Source of the DNA: Icerya purchasi
Lineage: Eukaryota; Arthropoda; Insecta; Hemiptera; Monophlebidae
Reading direction: 5' to 3'
Assembly (NCBI GenBank): GCA_039619475.1
Contig: CM077116.1
Location: forward strand, 35,723,183 to 35,787,182
Length of the DNA stretch: 64,000 nucleotides
A program made the translations under genes and the position numbers. Shown piece by piece: positions 9,872 to 24,800 of the stretch (position 1 is its first letter; the number at the start of each line of letters is the position of its first letter). The notes below the pieces were generated by a model. The model was not told where the DNA came from, made no database searches, and saw nothing but the letters and a program-made list of their open reading frames with translations.

Positions 9872-12800
9872 GTATGTGTAATTTTTCCTTGTTCTAAAAC
9901 TGTATCGCTAGTTAATCACCGAACAAAGTTATTTAAACATAAATATATAAATACATTGAAGTGGTTGGTTACTGCTTTCATATAAAAATGGTACAGTTCC
10001 GCGTTTTTTTTTTCTTTTCTTTTTTGGGCTCGAGCCAAATTGATGATAGTCCTCCCGGCCAATATGTAATAAGTGTTACAACCGCGATAGGAGCCTTTAC
10101 TAAAAATTATGAAAACCATTCTGGAATAGCCGGTGCACAGTTTGCACCAATCATCACGAAGCCACACGGATCAAATTTTTTTTTTGTTTAAAATAATTTG
10201 TGAGTCCCACAAGGCCTTGGCCCGTCCCTGGGTTCCAACATAATTATATAGTTCATTCAAAATTACAATATCTTAACCATTTATTACATTATTTTCACCT
10301 TATACTTACTCTGTAATCTAAGCTTAAATTCTACTTTAAATGTAATACATCTAATTCCTTAATCTAGCACATTCATCCTATCTATACATCCCAGCCACAT
10401 TTATATATTATTGCGAACTCACCTTTTAAGGGAGACGACCGGGAAAGAAAAAGGAAGCCGACGAAAAAAGTAAATAGTAAACAACAAAAAAAACAAAAAA
10501 AACTACAAATATGCCGCGGATAACTTTCGGTTTCTAAATGGCGGAGAGCATTAGGCTTTTTTAATTCAGATGGGAATAAATATATGAAAACGAAGAGATA
10601 ACTTGAAGAATATTGTTTTTAAAGAGAACGCGATCAATAACTTGCATTTAATTCGGACGCCCGTACTACGCTCCCTCTAAATGGTTTAATAGTCGCAGAT
10701 AACAAAGGACTCTTATCTCATCAGATCTACCTGAGCCGGCTTTTATCTATTATCACCGCTTAACATAGTACGACACAATTCGATATTCCGGCACGTGTCG
10801 CATTCCGTGCGCACACGCGTAAGCCACCGGCGTCTTACACAAAGACACATCCAGAGCCGATAATCGACGACGTTCGAAAATCAAAATAAAACTAAAGACT
10901 GAATTTCGAACGGGACATGGTATATAGAGCAAGTAGATCGTATAGTCAACATAATAGAAGAATCCTTAGAAACCAGAAAAATATGTGACGCTGTATTCCT
11001 TGATATTAAACAAGCGTTCGACAAAGTATGGCATGAGGGATTACTGCATAAAATACACTGCAGCCTCCCATATCAACTCTTTGAATTATTAAAATCCAAC
11101 AAAAGCGAAACGTATTTTTCTGTTAAATACGGGAAAGCAGAATCGGAGCTCCACCAGATCCAAGCAGGTTTGCCGCAGGACCAGTACTATACTTAATATA
11201 CATTCCGATATTCCTGTTCCAGATGAAACAGAAATAGCCACTTTTGCGGATGACACTGCAATTTTATGTACAGGCACTTCATTAGAAACTATCAATAATG
11301 ATCTTCAATCAGCTGTCAATAGTTTGTCAACATGGTTCAAACGATGGCGTATAGTGATCAATGAGGATAAATCTGCGCATATAACGTTTACAAATAAGAA
11401 GAACTGTAATATATCGGATGTTTATATTTAATAAAGATACAGTAAGATACCTCGGAATTCACTTAGATAAAAAATTAAATTGGAAGACACACTTAGGAAA
11501 GAAAAGGAATGAAGTGAACTTGAAATATAGAAACCTACTGTGGCTTTTGCGAAGGAAATCAGAACTGTCCCTGGAAAACAAAGTATTACTATATAAACAA
11601 ATATTGAAACCAATCCGGACATACGGATGTCAACTCTGTAGATGTGCTAAGCCGAGTAACATTGCGCAGATACAACGTTTCCAAAATAAAATCCTGAGAA
11701 AAATTACAGATGCTCCGTCGTGGTACATCACCAATCATACATTACGTACAGATTTGCATATAAGTACAATCAGTGAAGAAATAAAAAAAGTTGCAAAACA
11801 ATACGGTCGAAAGCCAGGACGCCACACAAATAGCCTGGCCGTCGCATTACTAGTTAATTCCAATGAAATCAGATGCTTGAAACGGATAAAGCCAACGGAC
11901 TTGCTGTAGGGTTCAAATATATTAAGCCGGATACCAGATGAAACTCATATCGCTGGATAGGAGTTTCCACAAATTATCATCACTCACACGCCAAGTGCTA
12001 GATAGCCCACAAGGCTAGTCGCACACTCGCGGAAGAAAAAGAAAAAAAAAACTAAAGACAGAACATATAATTATTGTCTTCAAAAGATCGCGCAACCAAT
12101 CCTGTGATTCGTATCAACATACGCTAATAATAAGTACCGCGCTGAACTGAGGAACCGAAACGATGAGAAATGTAAGAACCACATGATAGAGTATCTGGAA
12201 CAGATTTACCAAAACCCTGATTGTTTTATAGATTATCCAGCTAATCCGCTTTTCTGTCTCTTTTAATTTCACACGAAAGGTCGGAAGATGGAATGAATAT
12301 AATTTTTTTGACTATTCTTTTACGATAAAATCAACCTTTCGTTTAGTAAAATTCCACGTGACCAGGAATCCAACAGAATTTAATAACTTCTCTTTGTTTT
12401 GAAATAGTGATATAGACTTTTTTGAACACTGGATTTTTTTTTTTTTTTGAAGCGATCGGAGAAAGCTTAGTAAAAATTTTCGTTTGCACTGCAAGACGTC
12501 ATGCACAAATTCTAATGCCTTCTCCGTAGTAAGAAGCTTAGTTTATTTATTTATTCTTGTAATAAGTTCTTTTATTTAGTTCCAGTTAATTCTAGCCGTT
12601 ATATGAGCGTTCTTCAAATTATCTAGATCTGGGCCGTAGTGACTGTGGTTGCAACCGATCCAAGTCGGTTTCGCAAGCTATCAATCCAGCGAATAGGCGT
12701 TCTGCCTTTTTGCTTGTACTAGGTGCTTTACACCTAGCAGTAATATTTTTTCTAGCTTTTCGCCAGTACGCTTTGCGATATGTCCGAAAAATGGATGGAT

Positions 12801-15800
12801 TCATCGTTCGCACAATTTGTGTAACTGTTCCAGTTCATCCACTTCTACCCGTGTTCAATGATTTGTTCTTCTCTTAGTCCACATTATACATAGCATTCGA
12901 CACCACATCCATATTACAAATGCGTCTTTTGTCCATTTCCTTAAGCCTCTGGAGGTAACCAAACTCCTTGCTCTGTAATACCTTGCATAATAAATCTTGC
13001 TCCAGCGCTTCCATTGCGTCCGTAGACTTTAGCACCAGTGGTGAAAATCGGCCAGTAATTAGGATATAATTCTTACGCGATGCTTGGAAGAAAGAAATTT
13101 ACAGTACACTTTTTCAGGCAAGTGTTGAATATTTTTGCTATTAAGAGAATCGATATTAATGTCTAATTTAATAAAATTAAGGTTGTAACGTTAAGCTAAA
13201 ATAATTTTTCGGGAAAGCGGATATAAGGGCTTAACTATGCGTGTAATATTTACTCGTTAACCAGAAGAGGCGTTTTAGCGAATTTCAAAATTTACTTAAT
13301 TTTATTATTTTTCGGTCATCACTCACGGATTTTTGTAATTGCAACATGTAATTAAAAATTTGCGACTGCTAGATAAACTCTTACAATACGTAAAGAAGTA
13401 ATTTTAGTTTCCATTTGGAAGCCGACGATAGAAGATGATCTTAAGTTACTAATAATTAATCTGAAATCAAGATTCTGTAAGAAGTCTCATTTTCCGAGTT
13501 TTGGCCGTTGACCTGTAAAAGGTAACTTCATAATTTCATTTAGGTTTATCAAAACTTTTGTACGGTAGACTTCGGGTAACTAAATTCTCTCCTGAAGAAA
13601 AATTATCAATGATTTTAAAGGACTATATGATTTAATTACGGGTTTTGATTACGTCTGTATATGAAAAGCCTGTGTTAGTTTAAGATCTAAGAATAAAAAA
13701 TACCCATTGCAAACAGATCTTGACGAACTTGCGGTATGCAGTAAAAATAATGATTTACCATTTAACTTTAAAAAAAGGGTTCTCGAATGCTATTTGGTCG
13801 TAGTCGAGTTAAATGCAGTTACAATTACATTATGGGTAGTATACCGGACTGTATGCATGATCTTTGAGTTTACATTGACAGTGAACTCAAATTTTTGTTT
13901 CATGTTAATTATACGGCTTACAAGGGTTATCGAATATTCGGTTTTATTATAAGGAGTTCGTGCAGATTTCATAATCTGAAAAAAATTTTCTCCCTTTACA
14001 ATACTTTAATACCCCCCCCCCCCCCAACTGAAATATTTGTCTGTTATATGAGATTCGTGTTATAATAAATATATTAAGATAATTGAGAGAGTCCAGAATA
14101 AGTTTCTGAGATACTTGTTGTATTATTGTTTGACTGGAAATTATCCCAGCATGCAAATTATCTTACATTCTGCAGTTACTTCAGTGTTGAACCACTGTAT
14201 GTATATATGCATTGGAAAATATGTAAGCTAAAGTTTTTGCATGATATATGTGCTGGGCATATAGATGATGATTATTTGCTGTCAACTGTTTACCACGTAG
14301 TACCAAGACATGATAGCAGAAGTAGATACTGTTTTTATGAACCACGAAATTTATCTAGGGTTTAATACTCCATTAACTTCAACTTTTAGGCTATACAATG
14401 TCTTACTAGGTTGCATCTATCATAATTTAATTTAACTATAATTTACGTATATATCACTCCGTTATTAACTTATGCATGTAAGTATTACAGCAAGAATTAC
14501 CGTGCGGTTTGTTGTTTCACAATTTTAAATAATCATTTATTCACCTGATAAATTTTACATTTTAACGTTCAGCGTAATATTATATTTGTTTTTCTTTTTT
14601 CTTTATATTCATAGTTACAGCGGTAATTATTTTTCTCTTTTCTGTCTTTTTATGTAGATTGTACCTTTTTTCTTTTTAATTTTGTATATCACGTTTTATT
14701 GCTGGTTAATGTAATTGTATTGCGAATGACATGTTTTGAATAATAAGGCTAATGACTGTTTGAAACATGTCCAAATTATTGCAAATAAATAAATTATCTT
14801 TTCTTTCTTCCTTCATGTTAAGAAATCTACGGTTTTTCGAAGAAACCAGTCCTTGCTTTTAAAATATACACACCGTTTGCAGTTAATCATAGAATGTGTA
14901 AATACGTTTAAAATATACGCGTAGTGCCGTAAAAATGTACGTCTGCAACTAGCTTAAAAATGTTCGTAATTTTATCATTTATATTTTTATCAAGCTCATT
15001 TCATTTTAATAATTTTTTTAATGTTTACCGACAATTTAGCCGCGATATTTACTCACGTCTTTAGCTTGCAACGACCTGGCTATTGGATTTTTTATTTCTT
15101 CCATCGCTGTTTTACCAACGCTATTTTGTTGCTGGCCTTACGGTGATACTGTTTGCCAAATACAGGTAATAAAATAATTTTAATTTCTTAGAATCAAAAA
15201 CTGAAATAAATATATTGGTATATATTGTTAACTTATAAAGGAAAAAAAGTGTTTACCGGGCAGTTTTGTCTGCCTCCGCCATTTTATATGGTCCTCAGTA
15301 CATCATTATCTTCCCCTCGTTTTCATCTCAACTTAACACTCTTTACAAATTGTCCTCTTCATCCAACTAATGAATCCTTCTGTGATTTCAATCGTGTATT
15401 TTTTTTAGTACCCATCTAACCCTCTGTTCTGTATTCTTACTTACTACCACTTGGAGGTCCCGTTTTATATTATGCTTCATACATATTATCTTTGCCTACG
15501 CCCTACATCGTTTCAGCTGTCAGCATATTTTATATCATCAATCTTTAACGGAATATCTAATACTTTCCCTTCCATAATCCTTCTGGGTGGTGATTTTTTG
15601 TCGAAGTGCAGAAAAAAAGTGCATCTCGAAGTACGTGTACGCATAATAGGCTATTTTATGCGTCTTGTAAAGATTATATTGTCAAAATTAAATTTTAAAG
15701 ATTTAGAAAATAAACTACCTTTCAGTTTTTAATTGAACTTGCAGACATCATTTTTGTGTGATCTTAATTGTATGTGTAATTGAATAAATACTTAAACACA

Positions 15801-18800
15801 GATGTGTAATAAAATAAATTACACTAATTCACCGACTAATTTGGAATATTATTCATCCGCAATTATGGCGCTGCTCGTACAATTTGTTCAGTAGCGTGAT
15901 AGACTAGTAATTGAGGCACTAGGCTACCAAACCGAAGGTACTGTAGGTTCGAAACTTGTTTTGTTCTAGACTCAGGTCATTCCTAAATGATAAACGCCTA
16001 ATCATGGAATACTTCCTCTGAGATAAGTAAAGACGGTTAGGAAAAAGAAACTGCCTCATATTCTTTTCAGAACTTCCAAATTTACATTACGAAAAGCTCA
16101 ACTGCACAGTCTACGGTACCTTACCAACGGGTTACATTCACTTTACCCACAGTTTATTAAAGCACCAGAGAACTATAGGGAATATTTATTATTTCTTATC
16201 GCTTTCCCGAGACGTCCGTCGAAATGAATATACGAAACAAAAGCGGTAATAAAGTACAAAGAGTTATTTTTCTTTCAAAAATTTGTACTCTATCGGTTTA
16301 AATTTTTCTTGCATAAATCGTTTCAAAAGTGTGTATCGTGTTACAATAAAAAAAAAAAAATGCTCGCAATTCTATCGCATTCCACCTGTTGCACAGATCT
16401 GTTCTCGGGTTAACTGCCATTTATTAACACATCAATAATACAAGTACGTACCTGATTTAGATGTCCACATTTTCTCCAGTTTAATGTTTCTTCCAATTTC
16501 TTCCTGAAATCAAATTGCTCTCGAAAGCGTTCATACTAATTTCTTGCAACCGCGGCCTTAAAATTTTAAAAATTCCACTATTTTCAATATACAGTATTTA
16601 TAAATTCGCGTTTTATTAATTTCAAATAATTGTTTTAATTTCTTTTATTTTTCTGTTTTATTTTCAGCACTCCCCAAGAAAGCATAAAAAACAAACCCAA
16701 TTGAACATTCTCTCTAAGATTGCGACATCTGTTTAGTAATTTATCAGTTATACTGCTACGCTGTTTGAATCATTTTAAAAACATACCTTAATAGAAATCT
16801 TATTTTAAAATTATTGCGTGTCTTAATACTCCATGACCACTTAAGAGTGACTGACAAAGATAACACTGCGGAGGTAGTAATCAAAACATGCGGTATAAAG
16901 GAAACTCGTGAAAAATCGCTTATTTAATTTACGATCTTGACATGTAGTGTAAGAAATCATTTATTCTTTACCGTGTCAAGCTTACTCTTTTTCCTTCAAC
17001 AGATACTAAATGACTTTCCCGACAGAATCGCAAAATTATTGCGCATCGATCCGCCATGCAATAGACATGTTCCCGAAAGGGAGAAAGAATCTTTTTTGAT
17101 TAAAACGCAAAAAGGAATTAACATTATTTACATTTTGCAAGAAAATAGACAGGTAAGTTATGGATTGTTCATAAAATAAGTGAATAATACGAGGAAGATG
17201 GAATGGTGAAGAAAGAATAGAAAACAGATGATAGTATGGAAGCAACGGAATTCTCAGAAATAATAATCAGAATTGACATATTTTTAATTATTCATTAATT
17301 TTATTTATTTATCATCTTCAGAATTTGTGAACTTTGCCTATTACTTTTTAAATTTAATTTGAAATGTTGACTCTACGGTCGTTTGTTGTTATTTATTGTT
17401 TTTATTATTTTTGTAATTATTTTGGCGGATGAGTAAATTGATTTCATTTTCAAGTTTTTATTACTTTTTCATTTTTTTATTTATTTGTATAATTACCATA
17501 CTTAGTGGGTTTTTTTTTAAATATATTTATTTATTGTCGCTCGACAATAGAGCATTTGCGACGAATATATTACATCTTAACAGTTAAATTATCTAGATAC
17601 TATTATACATATTTACATTTTTTAGGTATGTTAGTACATTTTCACAATTTGATCTGTCATTGTAAAGGAATTCTGGTATAGGTCTTCCTAGCATGTCGCA
17701 GGCTGCTCGCTGTGTTTCCCACTTTTTGCATGTGAAGAAGTGGTCTACCGAGAAAGTCTCTGCGCAGACTTCACAAATGGGCGCTGGCTCCTTGTCGAGG
17801 ATGTACTTGTGGCTAAATGAGCAGTGCCCTACTCTTAGTCCAGAAATTGGCCAATAGTTGGTTTTCCAGTCGGCAATTTCGTTTTTGATGCGGCGTAGTT
17901 TGTTTTCGATTGGAGAGATTCGATTCTATTATTTTTGCCAAGTTGAGCAAGTCACCCTTTTTGATATGTCTGGTTAAGGACGAGTCCATTTTTTCGCGTC
18001 GGTTAAAGTCCGCTATGGTTTCTTGAAAGGTCGTGTGCCATGGTGGTAGTTCTCTTATGTCCTTTACGATGTCTGGTGTGCCAAAGTTGATGTTTTTAAT
18101 TGTATTTAGGCATCGTATTCCCAATGGCTTCGGAGTTTTTGGGTATTTCTCATATAATTGAATAAAGTTTGGCGAAATAGTTTTTTCAGAAGTAGGATTG
18201 GCTAAATTTGAAGTCATTTTTACATAGTATTTCAGGGATGAGAAGATTCTTCTATGTTGCAATGAAAAGATGTTTGATTCTACGGGAAGGCTAGCAATTG
18301 GGCTGGTGTAAAATGCTCCTGTAATGAGTCTTAGAGCTGAATTTTGAACGATGTCCAGTTTTTTCAGAACATATTCCTTGGCACTACTGTAAATCACGGA
18401 GCCGTAGTCCAACTTGGAAAGAGTCAGCATCAAGTAAAGGTTTTTTAGAGATTTTCTATCTCCACCCCATTACTTAGTGTTTCTACCGTTAAACCCGAAG
18501 TTTCTAGATTCTATTAATTTTTCTGGTGTATGGTCTTCTTTTCTTATTATAGCTCGCGCCAGTTTTATATCTGATTTTATTAGTGCGTTATTATTTTTTT
18601 TTTTTATTTTTATCGTATATTTTTATGTTTGTATTAATTTTATCACACACTTTTTTGTGAAACTAAATAATTGGAATTTTCATTCCTGTATTTCAATACC
18701 ATTCTTATTTATTCATCTAAAAAATATTACTACAAACTCGGAGAATTTAAAATGTTCCCTCATAGCAAACTATAATATTTTCCATTACCGCATTTAGATA

Positions 18801-21800
18801 TTTAAAAGTTATTATCCGTAAAATTAATTATTAGTGTATAAGTACATTTATTGTAATTATTTTTCTTTAATTCTGTTTGGAGAGTGTGCTATTAATGCAA
18901 AAAACGGAGTGATACACCTCTCATAATACGAGTAAATTCTTTTAGCAAAAATGTCTTTTGTTAACTTCTTTTTCTTTTTTCGGTAATTGTGCAATCCATA
19001 ACACTATTGCAACAGCATCGACAATTTGCATCGATCATAGAACTTCACATTCGAGCGCAAATTTTTCTCATTATTTGTTCAATTTTTACATTCTGATAAG
19101 TTTTTTTTTCCAACTTTATTTTTTTCTTTCTATTTCACATCAAGTTAATCATTTGCTTATCGTCAGTATTTCACTACAAAATCTTGTCACCCGAAGCTTG
19201 CAGTCAAAATATGTGTCCCTTAAAGAAAAAAAACATCTATTGTAATGTGGATTTCTTACCATTTTCTTATGTTTTAACGCTTTTACACTATTTGTCCTCA
19301 AAAATCGAATTTTTTAGGGTATTTTAGTCTTTTTTCACTAATTTTGGCTTCTCAATCGTTGGACTTTATAGTTGTGCCCTCTATCTATCTTTTTATTATT
19401 TCTCTTATGTTAATCATGCAATCCTCTGTTTTTTATATATTTTTTTTATTTCATCACACCAACTTTCTTTTTTTTCCCTTTCATTGTAATATACAGAGTT
19501 AATCACCTGCATGAGTTTCCAAATAAGATCAACATCCCCCCACCATTTCACTTCAGCTTTTTCTCTTGTAACTCAAAGTTGCAGTCAAAATATGTGTTTG
19601 TTTTTCCATAATCAGCATTTTATCGGCTATTTTCTTTAGATTTCTCACCATTTTCTTATGTTTCAACACTTTTAAATCATTTTTCCTCAGTTTTCACTAA
19701 TTATAGTCAGTTTTCTGCTTTTTCTCACCATTACACTATTTTTCCTCAATTTTATGCTATTCTTCACGATTTTTCACTAATTTAGTACTCTCGACTGCTG
19801 TTTCACTTTATAATTGGCTTTTTATCTAATTTTTGTCATCTTTCTTGTGGTAATCCCGCAATTTCTCCCAATGTCTTTTTTTTTTTTTTTTTTTTTTTTT
19901 ATTTTATCCGCAGCAACTTAACTTTTTTGTCTGGTTTTATGATATAATCTTGGTTAAAGGTTCTACATTAACCAAAAATCTCTTCAGTCTAGAGCATACT
20001 GACTCATCTTTTCTCCTGCAGATAGGACTCCATACACATATTAGTCTGTTAGCAATTATTGTGATATGTACCGATTCATAGAAAAACTCTTACCAATTCA
20101 ACCATCATCACTCCATGTTGTAAATGTTCATCGAGCAAGAAAAATTTAAATGGCGTTATGTATTGATAGGTATGTGGGTATGCAATGCTACACATGAGCA
20201 ATATGAGATATTAACTGTGTCAAATATTTATTTATTTAATTTTTTTTTCAATATTTTTTTTTGGATTTCAGGTAAAGTCATCCTGGCAGTGTTACCTTTT
20301 AAAACTAAAATATTTTAAATAAATGATTGTTTTTGAAATAATTAAAATTACTTCACATTGTGAACTTTGTATGAATTTTATTATAAGTATGGTGTCTTGT
20401 AGGCGTTTATTTGCTTAGTCTATGTGCTTTAAAGTTATTAGACATGTTTTTTCTTGTGTTCAAGTTTTTCCTTGTTATTTTAATTAATGTTAGTCGCTTT
20501 GTGACAAAACATCTGTATCAAATTAGTATAAAAGGAGCTGTCAGTGAGCTATTTACTGCCTGTCAGTAAACTTTGAAGTGATTAGACGTTTTTTCCTGCA
20601 TCCAAGTTTTTATTGTTTTTAATTTGTAATTGTATTAATATTATTTATGAAAATGTCGTCGTGGCTGTACAATGTGATATTTCTGTTCAAAATGTTACCA
20701 AGTGTTATCGCAAGTGTTTGACAACATATCACATTGTAAACAACAATAGATGCCAGATGGATATTGCAAAATATTTGTTGGATATTATTCCTGCAGTGCT
20801 TAAGATAATTAGGAGAAGACTTTGTGCTGGATTGAAAGTAAATTTATCATTACATTGTTTATTCCATAGAAAAGTTGGGCTTGTGGATTGAGCTATTAAG
20901 CGGTTTCACTTCCCAACTAATGCACAAATACTTATAAAAGGTGATTATATTGCTGCATGGTACAAGAATGAATGTAGAAAAATTATTAGTCTTGCTGATA
21001 AGCTTGAACATGCAACAGGATCTGGCTAGACAATAAAGAAAATTAAATATCTAGAAATACATCTTGACCATCGGAATGTTCTGAGCCGTGCATCATCTTA
21101 TATACTATTACCATCCAGTATTGCATCAAAGAAGGCTGTTATTATTAATGTGAAAAACACTGATCAAATATGTTTCAAATATTCCATGCTTACAAAATAT
21201 GAGGTTTGTCTATTAAATAATGAGGCTGCGTGCGCTACAAGTGCCCTAGAGGAATAAGGAGAGAAAAAAGTACAGCAGAAGTGACCTTAAAGTGTCTACC
21301 AACACAGTTCTAAACCACATTTTCATAGCTATAGCAGTATTTGTTCTAGAAGTCCTTTTCTGTAAAACCATTCAAAGGTTGCGCCATTCTTTGTTTTTGA
21401 TTCAAAATGAGTTCCTTTTAGGGCAAACTTAACCTTTGGAAACAAAAAGAAGTCACACAGAACCAAGTCTGGTGAATAGGGCGTGTGTTCGAGCGCTGGA
21501 ATATTTTTATCAGCTAAAAACTGCTTCACAGACAGCGTGTTATGGGCAGGTACATTGTCTTGATGCCAGATCTATAGCTTGTTTTGCCACAACTCCGGTA
21601 TTCTTCGTGTTCAATTCTTCATGTAAAATGCTTCTGATGCTTTGTTTACCAGTGTTTACAATCTCTGCAATCATCCAAAAGCTCAAATGACAATTTTTGC
21701 ACACAATTTCATTGATTTTGGCAATGGTTGCAGGAGTTGAAATTGAGACAGATTGACCTGGACGTTGGTTATCTTCAACACTCTCTCAACCTTTAGAAAA

Positions 21801-24800
21801 TCGTTGGCACCAAAAAAAAAGTGGCAGGGAATTCTCACTGTAAGCTTCTTTTAATAATGCATAACACTCGGCTGGAGTTTTCTTTAATTTCATGAGTAAT
21901 TTCAGATTGATCCACTGTTTGTGTTTTTCATCACACATTGTACCCAGCAGCCAAAAAAATCATGTACTCTTCAACACTTGATAGAAAAAAATACTACTAT
22001 AGCTACTAAAATGTGGTTAGGAACTGTGTTAGTAGACACTTCAAAGTCTCTTCTGCCATACTTGTTTCTCTCCTTACTCCTTTAGGACACCCATAGTGCC
22101 CGCAATCTTGTTATTTAATAACCACACCTCATATATAAAGGTGAATCATCCAGAACATGTTAGTAATTATGTGTGGAATACAACTTTACTGTAAAAATAC
22201 AACTGGAATGGTTTATCGTTTCCTATATCATTGGATGATGTATCTACATTTGAAAAGAATAATCATCAATCACCTGTGAATGTTTATGGATTGGATGGGA
22301 AAAATACTGTGTATCCTCTTCAAATTACAAAGAGGGAACAAGAAGATTATACAGATTTATTATTGATAACTAAAGATGATAAATTACATTACTGCTGGAT
22401 AAAGAACACAGACCGGCTTGTGAAAAGTCAAGGATTGTCATTGCATGTTTATATGTCAATGCTGTTTATGGTATGTTCAAGATCATGCTAAATATGTGGC
22501 TCACAGGCAACGCCGCTTTGATAATACTCCTGCAACAGTTGTTATGCCGACAGAAAAAAATAAAATATTGAAATTTAAGCAATACAAACAACAATTTATA
22601 CCATTTGTGATATATGTGGATTTTGAATGCATCCTACAACTTCTAAACAATGAATCATGTGATAATGATGTCAATGATGAAGAATTTATTAGCAATAGTG
22701 ATGATGATAATGTAGAAATGGGTGGGAAGCATCAGAAAAATCAGCGACATGAGGGAAATATGCAAAAATGTAAGCAGCAGCACATGGAAGATGGTTCACA
22801 TAATGATATTCAGAACAATCTAATAACAGCATGAAGCATTTAGCTTTTGTTACTATATTGTGTCGATATGTGAAGAGGATTCCAGGTGTAATGTCATATC
22901 AAAACCTAAAATGTATCGTGGCCCTAATGCAACTAAAATATTCTGTGATTTATTGGTAGAAGATGTCCACAAAATAGAAAAGATGTATCAGAAAAACACT
23001 CCACTGCAGTGGATGCCTGAGGATTTGGAAAAATATGATGCTTCATCGGTGTGCCACATTTGTGACAGGCTGCTGCATGATGATAAAGTTGCAGATCATG
23101 ACCATTTAACTGGAAAATTTCGAGGTGCAGCACATTCAAAATGTAACCTGGAGTATTGACTTCCACATTTTGTGCCAATATTCGTACATAATCTGAGTGG
23201 ATATGAAGTTCATTTATTCATTGTGGATTTAGCATATGATGAGCAAGACATCAAAGTAGTACCAAACAATGAGGAGCCCTATGTATCATTCTCAAAGAGT
23301 GTTTCAAAAATAATGAAAATATGATTCATAGATACATTCCATTTCATGGCATCAAGTCTTGAGAAGCTAGCTAGTTATTTGCCTGATAGTTTGCTTCGTC
23401 ATACCATCAGAAACATTGCATCACCTGATTTGCTTCCTTAATTTCATAGAAAGGGAGTTTTCCCATATTCATATGTGTCATCATGGGATAAATTGGAGAA
23501 AACAAGTTTGCCTGCAAAGGAGTATTTCTACAATTCATTAACAAAATCAGATATTGGTGAAGAGGAGTATTTACATGCACCAAATGTGTGGAATACATTA
23601 AATGTTCAAACACTTGGAGAATACAGTGATATATATCTAAAGACAGATGTATTTCTGCTGGCAGATGTTTTTGAAAACTTTAGAAGCGTTTGATATAGAA
23701 TTTACACATTAGATGCAGCATGGAGTTTTACTGCTCCTGAATTAACCTAACAAGCAATGTTAAAATTGACAAAGATTGAATTGGAGCTTCTAACAGATTA
23801 CAATATGATTTTATTTATTGAAGTTTGAATATGTGGTGTGATATGTGTCAATGTGTAAAACGTTATAGTAAGGCTGAAAATTCATACATCAACAGCTATA
23901 ATAATGGTTTTAGTGGTAATATGGCGATGATAAGTCTGGTTGCAATAGTACAGATAACACTTTCATAGTATATTTGAATGTGAATAACCTCTATGGTTGG
24001 ACCATGAGTGAACCTCTTCCTATGAATAGCTTAACCAGAATGAAATAATGGGATTAAATATTATGGAGATAGCTAATGATGGGCCTGTCAGTTATGTGCT
24101 TGAGGTGGATTTGGAGTATCCTGCAAATTTACATTTAGCATACAGTGATTTACCTCCATGTCCTGAGGCTAAATCAATTAGAAAATGTACAAAATTAGTT
24201 AATATATTAGAAAATAAGTACAATTATATTATTCATTATAGAAATCTAAAACAAGCAATTGCATTAGGGTCAAAACTGCTGCATATGCATCAGGTGATTT
24301 GTTTCAATTAGTCAGTGTAGTTGAAGCTATACATTGATTTGAACACTCTACAAGGCTACTAATGAGTTTGAGAAGAACTATTGGAAGCTCATAAATGATA
24401 GTGTTTTTGGTAAAATGATGAAGAACATTAGACATAGAATTAATATGCAGCTTGTTACCAATAAAGTAAAATTCACTAAACTAGTCAGTAAAAATAATTT
24501 TAATGATAGAACAATATTTAGTGAATGACCATTTCTAGTTGCAGTACATTTAAATCCTTCAACAATTAAATTTGATAAGGAAATTTATATTGATATGTCT
24601 ATTTTAAACATTAGCAAATTAAAAATGTTTGATTTTCATTACAACATAATGCATAAAATGTATAAAAATATTAATCTTTTATATTGCAATACTGATTCAC
24701 TTATTTATGAACTTAAAACTCTTGATTTTTATAAAAATATTAAAAATAATGCTCAGTATTTTGATACAAATGATTATTCAAAAAGCTATCCATGCTTTTC

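Noticed and set aside
9961..10191. Plus-strand 76-codon frame
   Set aside because: Antisense to a SINE copy; no splice or codon evidence.
15040..15064. Alternative acceptor AG at 15,063-15,064 for GPCR exon 2
   Set aside because: It breaks the reading phase with exon 1 and drops the conserved PRYLLTSL segment.
17003..17152. Orphan exon as an extra GPCR exon
   Set aside because: Although phase-compatible, it would insert 50 residues between ECL1 and TM3, separating the disulphide cysteine from the helix; kept as unassigned.
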